Shown here in pieces: positions 24,132 through 35,425 of a stretch of DNA of 64,000 nt. Within the stretch, counting starts at the first letter, position 1, and every line of letters begins with the position of its first letter. The DNA lies in the NCBI GenBank assembly GCA_013396525.1, contig VWYX01000857.1:1-64000 (forward strand), read 5' to 3'. The notes beneath the pieces are model-generated. The model saw nothing but the letters and a program-made list of their open reading frames with translations. It was not told the DNA's origin and did no database searches. The position numbers and the translations under genes were made by a program. The stretch comes from Chaetorhynchus papuensis (lineage: Eukaryota; Chordata; Aves; Passeriformes; Rhipiduridae).

Positions 24132-26291
24132 AGATCACATCCAAGATGTATTGATCTGCTGAGGAACCTCAAAGGCTGCAAAATCCAATGACAATTCATT
24201 TTTTGTTTCAGCAGATTGAGTAAGAATCCAGGGAGGGGCAGGGGTGGAACATTTCCATGGCTGATATTGCATCCATGAATCCAGCCCTTTGTTCAGCTGG
24301 GGGCTGCATGCTGACAAATGTGCTGTTTCCTGAAAGCTGTAACATCTTTGTCCTGTGTCCAGGTGCGGGAAGTAGGGTACAGACTGGGGCAGCCTGTTTC
24401 TAAATAGGTTTGAGGGAGTCTTTTTTAATCATTTTAAGATTAAGAAAGCAGCCCAAAATCTAAAGACATGCTTAAGATCAAAAGGACTCCAGCTCAAGAA
24501 AATGTTAGAGCCTCTTTCCATCTCCCTGCTAGCCATCTTTCTCCCCCACTGAAGCCTGGTTCAATCAGCTATCATCTATCCTTTTTCACAGACACTGCCT
24601 TGTTTTCTCTTTCTGAAATCTTTATGAGCATTAGGTCTACTGCAAGCTACAGGTGAGGTAGTTGTGTGTGTATTGAGATACGGTGTCAGCCTTCTCCTTG
24701 GCTGGACACGAGGCTAGTTCTGTGACAGTCAGTTCGTCAGGCATGGTAATACCCTGAATGCTGACTTCTCACATATTGTCACATTAGATCGTTTCACCCT
24801 TGAATTGCCTCAAGACGCAGGACAACACCCAGTCAGCCTATCAGTTTCATACAGCAGTTCCCAGTTTCAAAATCAATAGGAGGTAAGGAGAGGGTAGCTG
24901 GGTCCCGTGGAATTTGGCAGCTTGGTATTGAAGCACAGCGCACACCTCTTAGCGAGAAAATGTGGGACTTGGCTTGAAATAAACATCTTTTATTCAGTGC
25001 AGTGGTAGAGCTGAAAAACTGAAGAAAAAAGACCTAGTGATTTTTTTTAGGGAACAAAAGATTCTTTTAGGGTGTTTTAAATAAGAATGGAGGAGCTTAG
25101 AAACAAGATACTGGGTCACAGGTGTTAGGTATGACTTTAGATGCTGCTCATAAAACTATTGAGGAAAAGCTGTTCTTGTCTCTCCACCTTGGTCTGATCA
25201 TCCACACTGCAGAAAGCCACTTGTCTGACTTGTCTCCTGATTCAAACCTCATGAGCACTGCCCATAGCAGTCTAGCAGGGTACCCAGTTGGTGTTTGAGC
25301 TCTCCAGCACTTGGACCAACAGGTAAGTGCCTTCGTAACTGACTTATAAAGTCATTTTTTAATTTTTTCTCCCATTATAATGGATGTTCAGGTGTTTCTT
25401 TCTGCTGAGTGCCATAGCCCTGCCAGGAAATGAGAGCACAACCCTCTGGACCAGAAGCTGCACCTGGCAGGGACCAACCAGATTCTGGTTATAATTTTTA
25501 TTCCTAAATAAGCTATCCAAGTGTGCCATGCTCTGGAATTGTACTTTATCCCTCGAGCCATCATGGACCAACAGCTACTCCACAAAAAATAACAAGATGG
25601 CTTGGATATGTCAAAATTTCAACATTCAATCTTCTTCTTTTTTTTTAATTAGGTCATAACTATTTCTCAAATTCAACTTGAAATGGAAAATTATTTCCTT
25701 TGATCTGAAATTTCATTCCTTCTTGAAATACACTTTTTTCTTTTTTATTTTTATTTTTTACAGAAAAAAAACAGGCCTACAGAGAAGCAGCTAATATGTT
25801 TTTACGGCTGTAGCTATTAAAGGACACATTCACAGCCCAAGCAGGATCCAGCGCTCAGTGAAGCCGACACAAAGCCACTGATTAAATGGGCCTTAGACAA
25901 GCCATGAAGCTCTCTGGAGGGAGCATATAACTGGATATCAGAAATAATATTTAAACAATGATAAATCATTGCAAAAGATAAAATCACACTACTGCTTTGC
26001 CACCTAGTCTCTGACCAGCCTTAGAGGAACAGTCTGTGTTAGGTGTCAGGAAGAGCTGGGCTGTAACTCCATGGCTCATCCAGGTGTACTGGACAGTGGT
26101 TATTTTACTGGGAGGGGAAGGGACAGATGGGAACAGTTTCTCATCTTGCTGAGTGAGATTCTTCACAACTCACCTGTCTGTGGTGAGTCTGTCAGCACCC
26201 TTGGGGAACACACGGGGTATCACTGTTCTGGTCTTAGGAAGATGAATGTTGCAGCAAAGGGGCCTTGTCTCAATCAGACCCAGTCGGTGCA
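24132..26291. other. Non-coding DNA, no gene recognised
   Basis: Unique-looking sequence with several T-rich tracts (for example about 25,630-25,760). No supported exon. Confidence 0.45.
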
Positions 26292-26482
26292 GTGCCCTGT
26301 TCCAACTCCTGTCCCAGCTCTGCTAGCAAGGGACCATCTCCAGAGAAGGGCTGAACTTGCAGCATCCCTGGAAATCACAGAACCACNGTGCCCTGTTCCA
26401 ACTCCTGTCCCAGCTCTGCTAGCAAGGGACCATCTCCAGAGAAGGGCTGAACTTGCAGCATCCCTGGAAATCACAGAACCAC
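26292..26482 (+). repeat. Exact 95-bp duplication around a single N
   Basis: Bases 26,292-26,386 are repeated without change at 26,388-26,482, separated by one N at 26,387. Both copies end in the first bases of the antisense CR1 (aaatcacagaaccac). Perfect identity at a single-N junction is the signature of two contig ends that overlap but were not merged. One copy is probably not present in the genome. Confidence 0.9.
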
Positions 26483-26627
26483 GGAATGGGTCAGGCTGGA
26501 AGGCATGATCATGGTCAAGCAGGGCCATCCCAGAGCACATGGCACAGGATTGTGTCCAGACAGTTCTGGAATATCTCCAGTGAGGGAGGCTCCCCACCTT
26601 CTCTGGACAATCTGTCCCAGTGCTCGG

Positions 26628-27155
26628 TCACTGCACAGGAAAGAAATTCTTCCTTGTATCCAGGTGGAACTTCCTGGCCATCAGTTCCTGCCTGTTCCTC
26701 CTGTCCCATTGCTGGGCACCATGGAGCAGAGCCTGGTCCATCCTCTGCCCCCTCCCTGCAGACAGGGACAGACAGGGATGAGATCTCCTTGCAGATATCC
26801 CAAGGTTAAACAGGCCCAGCTCCCTCAGCCTTTCCTCAGAGAGAAGCTCCAGTCCCTTCATCATCTTTGTCACCCTCTGCTGGAAACGCTCCAGGAGCTC
26901 CATGTCTCTCCTGTCCTGAGGAGCCCAGAACTGGACACAGCACTCCAGGTGATCCTCACCAGGGCTGAGCAGAGCGGCAGGATCACATCCCTGACCTGCT
27001 GGCAGTGCTCTTCCTAATGCACCCAGGATCCCATTGGCCTTCTTGGCCACAGGGACACGGTGCTGGCTCAGGGACAGCTCACTGTCCACCAGGACCCGCA
27101 GGCCCTTCTCCCCAGAGCTGCTTCCCAGCAGGTCAGCCCCAGCCCATCCTGGCAC
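26628..27155 (-). pseudogene. CR1 ORF2 C-terminal domain remnant
   Basis: The minus-strand frame gives words typical of the CR1 ORF2 carboxy end in order: VAKKANGILGALGRAL, CVQFWAPQDRRDMELLER, EERLRELGLFNL, then after a divergent stretch ARKFHLDTRKNFF. In active CR1 the enzyme copies its own RNA at a nicked chromosomal target, and this region lies downstream of the reverse-transcriptase core. Upstream coding (27,133-27,364) continues only in other frames (KGKCRVLHW in one, RKDLDRMERQ in another), so at least two frameshifts are present and no functional protein can result. Confidence 0.9.
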
Positions 27156-27269
27156 CTGGGGTTGTTCTTCCCCAGTGCAGGACCCTGCATTTGCCTTTGC
27201 TGGATTTCAGGAGGTTCTCTGCCCATCTGTCTCTCCATCCTGTCGAGGTCCTTCCGAAGGGCTGCAGGG

Positions 27270-27539
27270 CTCTCTGGGGTGTTGGCCCCTCCTTCCAGCC
27301 TCGTGTCACCAGAGAACTCACTGAGGAGGCATCTGCCCCTCACCCAGGTCCAGGTAAACGACATCTGTTTCTCTTCCCTCAGCCACCAACGCCATTACCC
27401 CACCACAGAAAGCCACTGAATTAGTCAGGCATGATCTGCTGTTAGTGAAACCATGTTGGCTGTCACCAGTTCCCTCCTTATTTTCCATGTTTCTTAGGAT
27501 AGTGTCCAGGAGGATATGCTTCGTGATGTTTCCAAACAC
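27270..27539 (-). pseudogene. CR1 ORF2 reverse-transcriptase fragment, deleted and mutated
   Basis: The minus-strand frame begins with GDSQHGFTNSRSCLTN and continues to VVYLDLG, the fingers/palm region of CR1 reverse transcriptase (family pattern SQHGF..G.SCLTNL..., VVYLDF.KAFD). It then jumps to an EFSGDTRLEGGANTPE-like segment, where the family has the catalytic FADDT box. The KAFD-to-FADD interval, normally tens of residues, is missing. One catalytic Asp of the box is lost (FSGD), so the copy is dead twice over. Confidence 0.8.
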
Positions 27540-28261
27540 AGGAGTGACTCTGACTGCTGTGCGTCACTCATTTTTCCTTCAAGAAGGTTGCCAAGATGAG
27601 TTACGCCCACACAGCCATTGTCCTTTCACTGGCCTCGGGCACGTAAGTTTCTGAGGTGCTGTAAGAGTTAAATGTTGGAATTTCAGGACAGGACAGCTGC
27701 AGTGGGGGAGGATGATCTGCTATGCAGGCACTTGCCATTAGATGTCTCCAGCCCCCTGGTCTTGGAAACAGAGGGACTCAAGCATCACAGTCGGTGGGAG
27801 CAGGAGGTGGAATTGGAAAGCTGGTAATTCATCCTCCTAGTTAGCAAGCGAGGGCTGGTGTAAAGTGTCCATTTGCTTGGGAAGGAGCTCTTCCCAAAGA
27901 CTGCAAACTAAACTTCTAAATCAAGGTCCTCTCTGACCTCTGGTGGGCCTGGACTTTCTGAATGAAGCAGTCCAGTGTCCCGGTGGAAACAGTGGTGGAA
28001 CGCATTCTGAGGTCAGAATGCTCTGCAAGTTATAAACAGGGACCTGCAGAATTTGCTTCTCAAAGTTTGAGAAGGCTGCAGTTATTTTTCTCCATTTAGT
28101 TTACTTATTTAAACAACACAATATATTTTCCTTGTGTGATTAACAGGGATTTTTCAAAATAATAAAGCTTCCACTTTCAAAAATACCAAGTCAAGAAAAG
28201 CTAAGCAAAGCCAAGCTTTATCTCAGTTGGGGCTGGAATAGAATTTAAATATGGATCAGTT

Positions 28262-28388
28262 TGCTGTTTCCATTTTCTATACGAGTAAAACAGCCCAGAG
28301 CTGAGTGAAATTACTTGCAATGGACACTGTGCAAGTTAATGGCAGAGTTGCAATTTGACTAAATGCTCAGTCTGGTCAGTTTGTGTCT
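28262..28388 (+). repeat. Possible degenerate MIR-like SINE relic
   Basis: 'gtttccattttctatacgagtaaaac', then 'agtgaaattacttgcaa', then 'gcaagttaatggcagagttgcaatttgac' follow the MIR order (ttttacagatgag, gtgacttgccc, agtggcagagctgggattcgaac). The match is weaker than at 3.4 and 37.7 kb. Confidence 0.45.
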
Positions 28389-31300
28389 TTCTAGTATTTT
28401 CATGAAGCTGATCACAGAAGAGAATGACACATCTATTCTTTGTGGTGGGCTCACTGAAAGTAATTAAGAATGGCAACAGGTGTTAAGATGAATTAAGATC
28501 TCAAAGGCAGCGACACAGATAGGAAAAACTGCAAAGCACTAATTAATTGTGAACAGTTAGAGAAAGCTATCCTCTGAGCAGAAGGGTTTTGGAGAACTTG
28601 CCTCATGAATTTGCCTCAGGTGCTCAGCAAAACCTTGAGGGCCCAAAGCTAACTGGAAGAGTCAAAGCAGCAAAACTAGACCAGCAGCAGACATTGGAAG
28701 GGCTCCACCACCTCAAACCACAAGTCTGTCTCCCCGAGAATGCCCGAAGTTAGAGGCCTGAAATGGCAATAAGCCCATGGCAAAGGTCTGCTCCCTCCCC
28801 AGAAGGCTCTCCTCCTGCTCTGGCTGTGCCCAGGCAAAGGGAATGCTCACACCTGGGCATTCATACTGCAAGGTGTCTGTACCATTTCCCTGAACACCCC
28901 AGCCCAGCAGGGAGCAGCCACAGGCACTGGCAACCCTGCTAAGGGCAGATCCCTCATGGGCAGGCTCAGGCCAGCCCTGCTGTGTTTGGCCGCATCAAAC
29001 TTTAAATCACCAGCCATGAACAGCTGAAAGGCCACATAAATAAAGAAGAACTTCAAAATTTTCTGATAGTTGCTGAACTTCTTGTAAAAAAAGTCAACAA
29101 AGACGAATGAAGCAAATGCTAAATGTTTGAGATTTATGGTCTATACGATGACCTTCCTTTGAAACAGTGTCAGTGTCATTCCCCTTGCTGGCTGAGTGCA
29201 CACACACTGTCTCTGCAGCAATCCCCGACCATTTCTTTCTGGTTTCACTTTTTCTCCACCCTGATTTATAAGGATGTGTCCTGTCTTCATGTCTCAGGGA
29301 ACACATCGGACTTTCAGTAAACATGCACAATGCAGTTCCTTTTTTCCCAAGAGTCAAAAGGAAAAGGCTCCTCCCAAAAAGATAAACAACCCACCCGTTC
29401 CCTCAAGCAAATACATCAGGGAAGAGATGACCAACTTTGTGTTGTGTCCTGGAGGATTCCAGCCTGATGTCTCCTGCAGTGGAGAGCTCTATCAGTGAGG
29501 GCCGTCTCTTGAGAGTGGCCTGCCACGGGCCATCCCAGGTGGGATCTGGGACTCTCAGGCCCAGCAGCATGTGATGCTTGGCTCCTCCTTTACCTCCTCA
29601 CCAGAGAGATGGGTATTTTGCAGCAGGGCAGTGTAATGCCCAAGGAGCCAGGCATTACAGACTGCACTCCATGGCCTGCAGGAGCTGATCCAGCTCCTGT
29701 TGAGCTGGTATCAAGTGATTTCTGTGGCTGGTGGCTGAAATGTCCTTTAGACTAATAGCGTGGCATGGTTTTGATTTAAAAAAAAAAAAAAAAAATCCAT
29801 TGACCTATGGACCTTGGAACTTGTCAAATTTGTCTTACAACCTGACCCCAAGACCATTAAAGTCAGTTTAAAGTCCCCTTTGATTCCATCGAACTTTAGA
29901 TTGGCCCTTGGCAAATGTTTCAATTAACCTTTGCCAGGTTCCACGTTTGTAATGAAATCTAAATTCATGTTAGTTTTGTGCAGTTTCCATTTCTATAACA
30001 AATGCTCTTCACCGCCTTATTTCAAATAAAGAGATGTGCTCAGACCCTACAGACCAAACACAGCCTCAGATGGAAGATAAATCAGTGGCCACATGGGACC
30101 TGTATTGAGAAGGATGCCATAGCAATGTCAGAAACAAAGTGGTCATTTATCAGAAGGTCCCAAAACCACTTTTCACTTCAGTCTGCTTATCCCTTTACCC
30201 TCTGTAGAGGAGCAGTCCTGTTACTGAGGAGCAACACTGGGCTCACTGACTTGGTTACCTGAGGAGGGAGGAAAGAATTGCACTGACGTAAAAAATGCCT
30301 ATAAGGCCAAAAACCAGGCAATGAGACACTCATCCAGGCTCAGACAGAGAAACAAGAGAACACAGGAGAACCAGGTGCCACCAGTCAAGTGGAAGAAGAC
30401 AACTGCCTACATGACAACTCTTGAGCTGCAGAAAATGTGAGGTCATTCACACCAGCACAGGCCTCTCTCATCTTCCACAAGGATGCAGAGATCTCAAATT
30501 ATCCCACATTTGCCACCTTGCAAATCATCAGGGACAGTTGCCATGGATCAGCAGACACCTGATAACTTGTTACCCAGCAGTGAGTTCTTCATGTGTTCAA
30601 ACTCGTGATCTCCCTTGGGACTGAAAGGTGCTCTGCAATGTTTTGGAGTGTGCCAGACTTTCTGCCTGGCACTCAAATGCTGTTTACCTCTCTTTGATGC
30701 CCCTTTATTGCTATTTATTTATAAGAATACCCTCAAAATTGCAGTTCCTGCTATTTTTTTATTAACTGGAATTTCTTGTTATTCACCTGCTGAGTGGAGC
30801 GATTATTTCAGAATACCCTTAGTGCTTGCCCCTCTCCTCACTGCAGCTTAAGGACTATCTTTTTGGAGGCTGCTTTTTTCTGGAATGGCTGTGTTTGGTG
30901 GTACCTCTGAGTGGGAATAAATTACTTCCAGATGAGCTGTGAAAACTGGTCCTTCAAAACACCAATATTAATCAGGCTCCAGCACTTATCTTTTGTATTG
31001 CGGCTGCTTGTCTCCCTCATCCCACCAGAACCAAGAGAGCTTAAATTAGCTTTCAAGGACACAAGTTCTACATCGTTTTCACCTCCATTCAATTTTGTTT
31101 ACTTTCTCAACAGCGTTGGCTCAATAGTACCCTGATATTCCCATCCAGTGCTTACTCAAGATCAGTCTGCAGAGCACATCTTCTGATGATAGCTTGGATT
31201 TTCAATTCGTAGTCCACAAAGGGCCATGCTATAAAGGTGGTAACAAGCTTTGGTGCCTTCTAGAATAAAACCTTGCACAGGCAGAAGCCACAGGATGTGC

Positions 31301-32639
31301 CAGAGCAGAAAGGCAGGTGGGATAGCACATAGCATATGGGAGACCTGGAGAAATGGATTTGGAGCGAGTCTAGCTTCCACGGCAACCAGCAGCAGTGTCA
31401 GGTCCTTGGGGTATGTTCTGCCAAGGAACCTTCTGATGATGATGCTTAGATCTTGCTATCACACAGGAGTTTCTGAGGGCTGAAACAGTGTGGCACTTCA
31501 GTTGCCATCGTCACCCTTCTGCTTTTGAGTGCCGTTTCAGTCCTGTGTGCCATGTTCAGTGCAGCTTTCCACAGAAATAATTGTACATGCTAATACTCCA
31601 TGCTTTGTGTTCTGCAGAAGGATGACTGAACACACTGAAATCCCTTGCTGAGGTGCAGTTTGGGTGCCTTTCTTTACCTGGCAGTCAACTAGTAAACCAG
31701 CACAGATATCAGCTGAACAAAAATTCTTTCACTCAGGGTTTAAGGCCACACTTCTTGAGGAGCGTGACAACTGTGTACTAAGAAGCCAAGTTATCTTAGC
31801 TAGTAACACACTGCAAAAGATGGATTGAAGAAAAATATGGTATGTTTTTCAAACTCTTAAGATACTGTGTTGTGTTAGAGAACTCCTTTCAAGAAAATAT
31901 TGGCTTGTTATAAGGCAGATCCTTATGTCTGACTCAGGGTGGTTAAAACAACAACAACAAAACCCCTATAAAGCAAGAACTAGAAGGACAAGCAGGAGCA
32001 AAGGGCAAAAGCAAATGCAAAACATACAGAGCCTTGGAAAGTACAAGAAAGCAGAAAAAGCCTATAAATACTTATGTCAATAAAACAAGCCACTGGTCCT
32101 CATTTAATTAGCAATTTTTATTAACAGTGGTTTGTTGACTTGTGCAGTGTTTACCTAGGGCCTACATAAAAAGCTTTACAATCAGGAGATAGTGGCATTT
32201 TAATCCCCCTATTCCCAGTGTGGAAATGAAAGTGCTAAACTGGTCATTTGTGTCCATCAATAGATCAGGGGCAGAGAGATCACCAATCTTTGTACTTTCC
32301 TCAGGAGTCAGGATGCAGGGGGGACATAGCCATAGACCCAGCTGAGCTGCAGCTTGCAGAGAGGCAAGAGGTAAAATAACTTTGGCAGATGTCATTTCAT
32401 CTGTTGCACATGGATTCTTAAGACCACAGCCAGCAAAACAACTGCTGGTTCCCAGATCCATCTCTTCCTGCTAGTGGTGTAGCAGGATACAAGCCTCAGG
32501 TCACAAGTTTTATTTCCAATCTTTGAACTCAAAACCCATTAATTATAAATCTAAAGTCTTGTCTGTATCTAAAATGTAGAATTCCACTCCAGCAAAGCAA
32601 AACTGCTGGAGATTTTGGGCTGGAGGTAAGGGGCCAGGA

Positions 32640-32730
32640 CCGACTCCACCTGGTTTATTTACCACTGTGCTGAGTACTAGAGTGATCCTCCTGACTCTCT
32701 CTGTTTGTAAAATAGGAAACATGATGGTCC
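32640..32730 (-). repeat. Weak MIR-like fragment, antisense
   Basis: 'ctctctgtttgtaaaataggaaacatgatgg' resembles the reverse complement of the MIR core (cctcatctgtaaaatggg). Flanking similarity is poor, and this could be chance. Confidence 0.3.
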
Positions 32731-35289
32731 ATGATCATTTATTTCAGCAGGTCCTTTCTAGAGTTCCAAAAACATTGCTCTCTGCCCTAGTTCTGCTTCC
32801 CTTAATCTGAGGTCAGGCAGGGGCTGAGCCATATCCAGAACTGTCTTTAAAGGTCAAAAGCAAGTGTTAGATGAAGCTGCTAAGAGTGACCCCAAGGGAT
32901 CAGTGCGCTGCTGAGGCTTGCTGGTCCCTCTCCACTCTTGCTAAGTGCCCTGTGCCTGCCCAGAAAGGTCTGTGCTGCCAGGGGCAGGGGCCTGGTGGGG
33001 CAGGGAGCTTGTGACACTGGCCATGGATACAGGGAGAGTTTCCCCCCCATCCTCTCTGTCCCAGGTGAGCTGTGTAGGGGAGGTCAGCCAAAGCTGTGTG
33101 TCCTGATGGTGAGCAGTGACCAGGATATTGTTTGCAGTCCTGGCCTGGCCCCAGCAGTGGATCATCCCTGTTGCTGCTGGATCCCCAGCCTGCTGCGTGG
33201 ACTGGAGGAATTTGTGCAGGGAAGTCTGGGGTGGCAGGAATGCAGCCTGTCTGGGTTACAGTACCTGCAACCCCTAATTAGTCAAATACTTCCAAGTCTG
33301 ACGCTGGTGACTAAATGGGTGTGGACTGAAATCCTCTTCCTGGTGAATCGGCCGGGCTCCAAGGGGGCTGGCATGTGGCTGGGACGGGGTAAGGCAGCCA
33401 GTCCCCTGCCTGGTGTGGGACAGGTCTGCTGGCACATCACTGTCACAGGGGGTTCTTGTGCCTGCCACATCCCAGCTGGGGGATGTCTCACCCACAGCGT
33501 GCCGAGGTCGGGCTGCCCGGCCAAATCCAGCAAGGCTTCCCCCTGACATCTGCTGGGCTGGGGCCACCTGTGGCTCCTGCCTTTGTCCCAGGCTCGCAGG
33601 TGGCACAGCCCTGGGATCCGTGGCTCTGGACCCACCAGCACCCCTGTGCCTTCAGCCAGCCCGGAGCAGGCATCCATCCTTCACAAGGGCACCCCATGGC
33701 TGATGCTGACCACTTTCCACTCCCTCAAACAACACAACTCTCACACCTTAACCCACTGCAGTGGGCAATGAAAACACGGCTGTTTTTCCATCTTACAGTT
33801 TCCTCAAAAACGAAGGAGACTGAGCTGTCCCGGGCTGCAGAAGCCAGTGTCAGGATCTCTGACTTGCTGCTGGGGCTGGGCTGGGTGTGAGGCATACCTG
33901 GTGGCTGATGGCGTTAATGACCTTTGTCTCCAGGAGCAGGGAGAGGAGGGATAACTCACAAGTGGCTTTAATGGGTGACCATAAATATAATGGGAGACTT
34001 GCAATCACATAATTATCTGTCTAATCCATCTGTCTGTTGTACACACACTTTATTGATTATACACACACATACATAACATGTATCTGCAATATGTAGATAT
34101 ATCTGCAAAATGCTTGACAAATCATCCACGGATTGGAAGATTTATCCTACTTGTCACAGCTGTTCCAGCTGCTGTTTCCATTATTGCTATTCTTTTCCAG
34201 TGTGCCTAACTTTCTTCAACGTGGCGCTTTTATGCTGGCATTTAGACATTTTGTTTCAACCGAGTCTGAAAGGAAAAATATAAAGAGACCTCATTTGACC
34301 ACTTTTACATTCAGTAAAAATGAAGAATTACTTTTCCCACGGTTTTTGTGTTAATAACAAACTCCTGTGCTCTGTCTGACTGATGATGAGGCAATTTACC
34401 TGGGAGGCATTGTGATTCTCTCAGCAAAACAAAGCAAGAAACTTCTGTAACTCTCCCTGGTCCTTGCTGCCTCAGGGGAAAGGAAAGGGGGGAAAAAAGC
34501 AAATAAGACTATTTCCTTCCAAGGGAAGGAAAAAAAAGTATGCAAAAGAAAAAAAAAAATCCTTTACGTGTGGGTTTATTAGCACTATTTATAAATATTC
34601 TCCAAGCTTGAAGCCTTTTCCTTCCTTCTTTTCACTAAGGAAAAATGTGGGGAGGGATTTTGTCTCATTCCACAAGAAGGTTTGAGCTGTTTCATGGTGG
34701 ATGGGGATGCCATTGCCCTGCTAACCCCCTGCTGCAATGCAGCCTTGCCAGACAAACAGGAGAGCTGTGTGGGGTGTGAGGGCAGGGTGACACTAAGCTG
34801 AAAGTTTGAGATGGCACAGATTCAAGAGGTTCAGCTGTATATAAAAGGAAATAAGCATCGATTTGGGTGATGTGTTTCTTTTCTGTTACCAACAGGAATG
34901 TGTGGAAGTAGGGGTGCACAGAGTACCTCACCCTCAGTATGTGAGGTGGGCTGCTCTCTGTCCTGCCTTGTGCAGGAGCTCAGAGGGATGCTCAGGCAGG
35001 CTGCCTGGTCTGGAGAGCTTTAGGTCCAAAAGGTGTACATGGGAAAGAGCTACAGGTGTGCCCGTGGCCAAGATAACATTGTCCTAGAGCCTTAACTCTT
35101 ACATTTCCCTCTCCTATAGCCAAAAGCCAGATATGCCAGGACAATAGCTGGAAGGCAGGAGATGTTGAGCCAAAGTTTGCTGAGGCTGAGCAAGTGTTTC
35201 TAACTTTGGGATCACGGTGCACGTGTCCTGTGCTTTGCAATCCTCCCCATGCAGCTGTGGCCAGATGCTGATGGAGACAAGACAATGGG

Positions 35290-35425
35290 TTAGAATAGAA
35301 CAGAATGGAATAGTATATTTCAATTGGAAGAGACCTGCAATGGTCATCTGGCCCAACAGCCTGACCAGTTCAGATGGATCTCTGATAAGGCCTGACACAG
35401 CAGGTCTTATTTTCTGATATGTTAT
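35290..35425 (-). mobile_element. CR1-like LINE 3'-end fragment, second subfamily
   Basis: 'tagaatagaacagaatggaatagtatatttcaattggaagagacctgcaatggtcatctggcccaacagcctgacc' is the antisense 3' terminus of a common bird repeat I associate with CR1. Its tail is AGAAT/GGAAT-type and differs from the ATTCTGTG tail of the other copies. It is 5'-truncated, and the right boundary is uncertain. Confidence 0.7.

Larger units (their letters stand above)
26469..27600 (-). mobile_element. CR1 LINE, 5'-truncated, antisense, with ORF2 remains
   Basis: Read on the minus strand, the element ends with a CR1 3' UTR of the 'gacagattgtccagagaaggtg...gggatggccctgcttg...ccttccagcctgacccattc' type at its left edge. 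It extends upstream through the ORF2 C-terminal region and part of the reverse transcriptase to about 27,560-27,600. The right boundary is approximate because similarity fades there. It is the longest transposon in the window, and it is broken by frameshifts and an internal deletion. Confidence 0.93.
27601..35289. other. Long non-coding stretch, no gene recognised
   Basis: About 7.7 kb contain no supported host exon. They hold an A18 run at 29,778-29,795 and possible old MIR pieces listed separately. At 32,900-33,700 there is a GC-richer patch where many overlapping frames reach 110-200 codons on both strands. None has a recognisable domain, and frames of similar length on both strands argue for composition rather than coding. 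Confidence 0.45.

Noticed and set aside
26071..27424. Frames of 118-170 codons on the + strand over the CR1
   Set aside because: They are antisense shadows of the CR1 ORF2 and 3' UTR.
32938..33546. 202-codon + strand frame
   Set aside because: Minus-strand frames of 110-131 codons cover the same DNA, and there is no recognisable domain; local GC enrichment explains the lack of stops.
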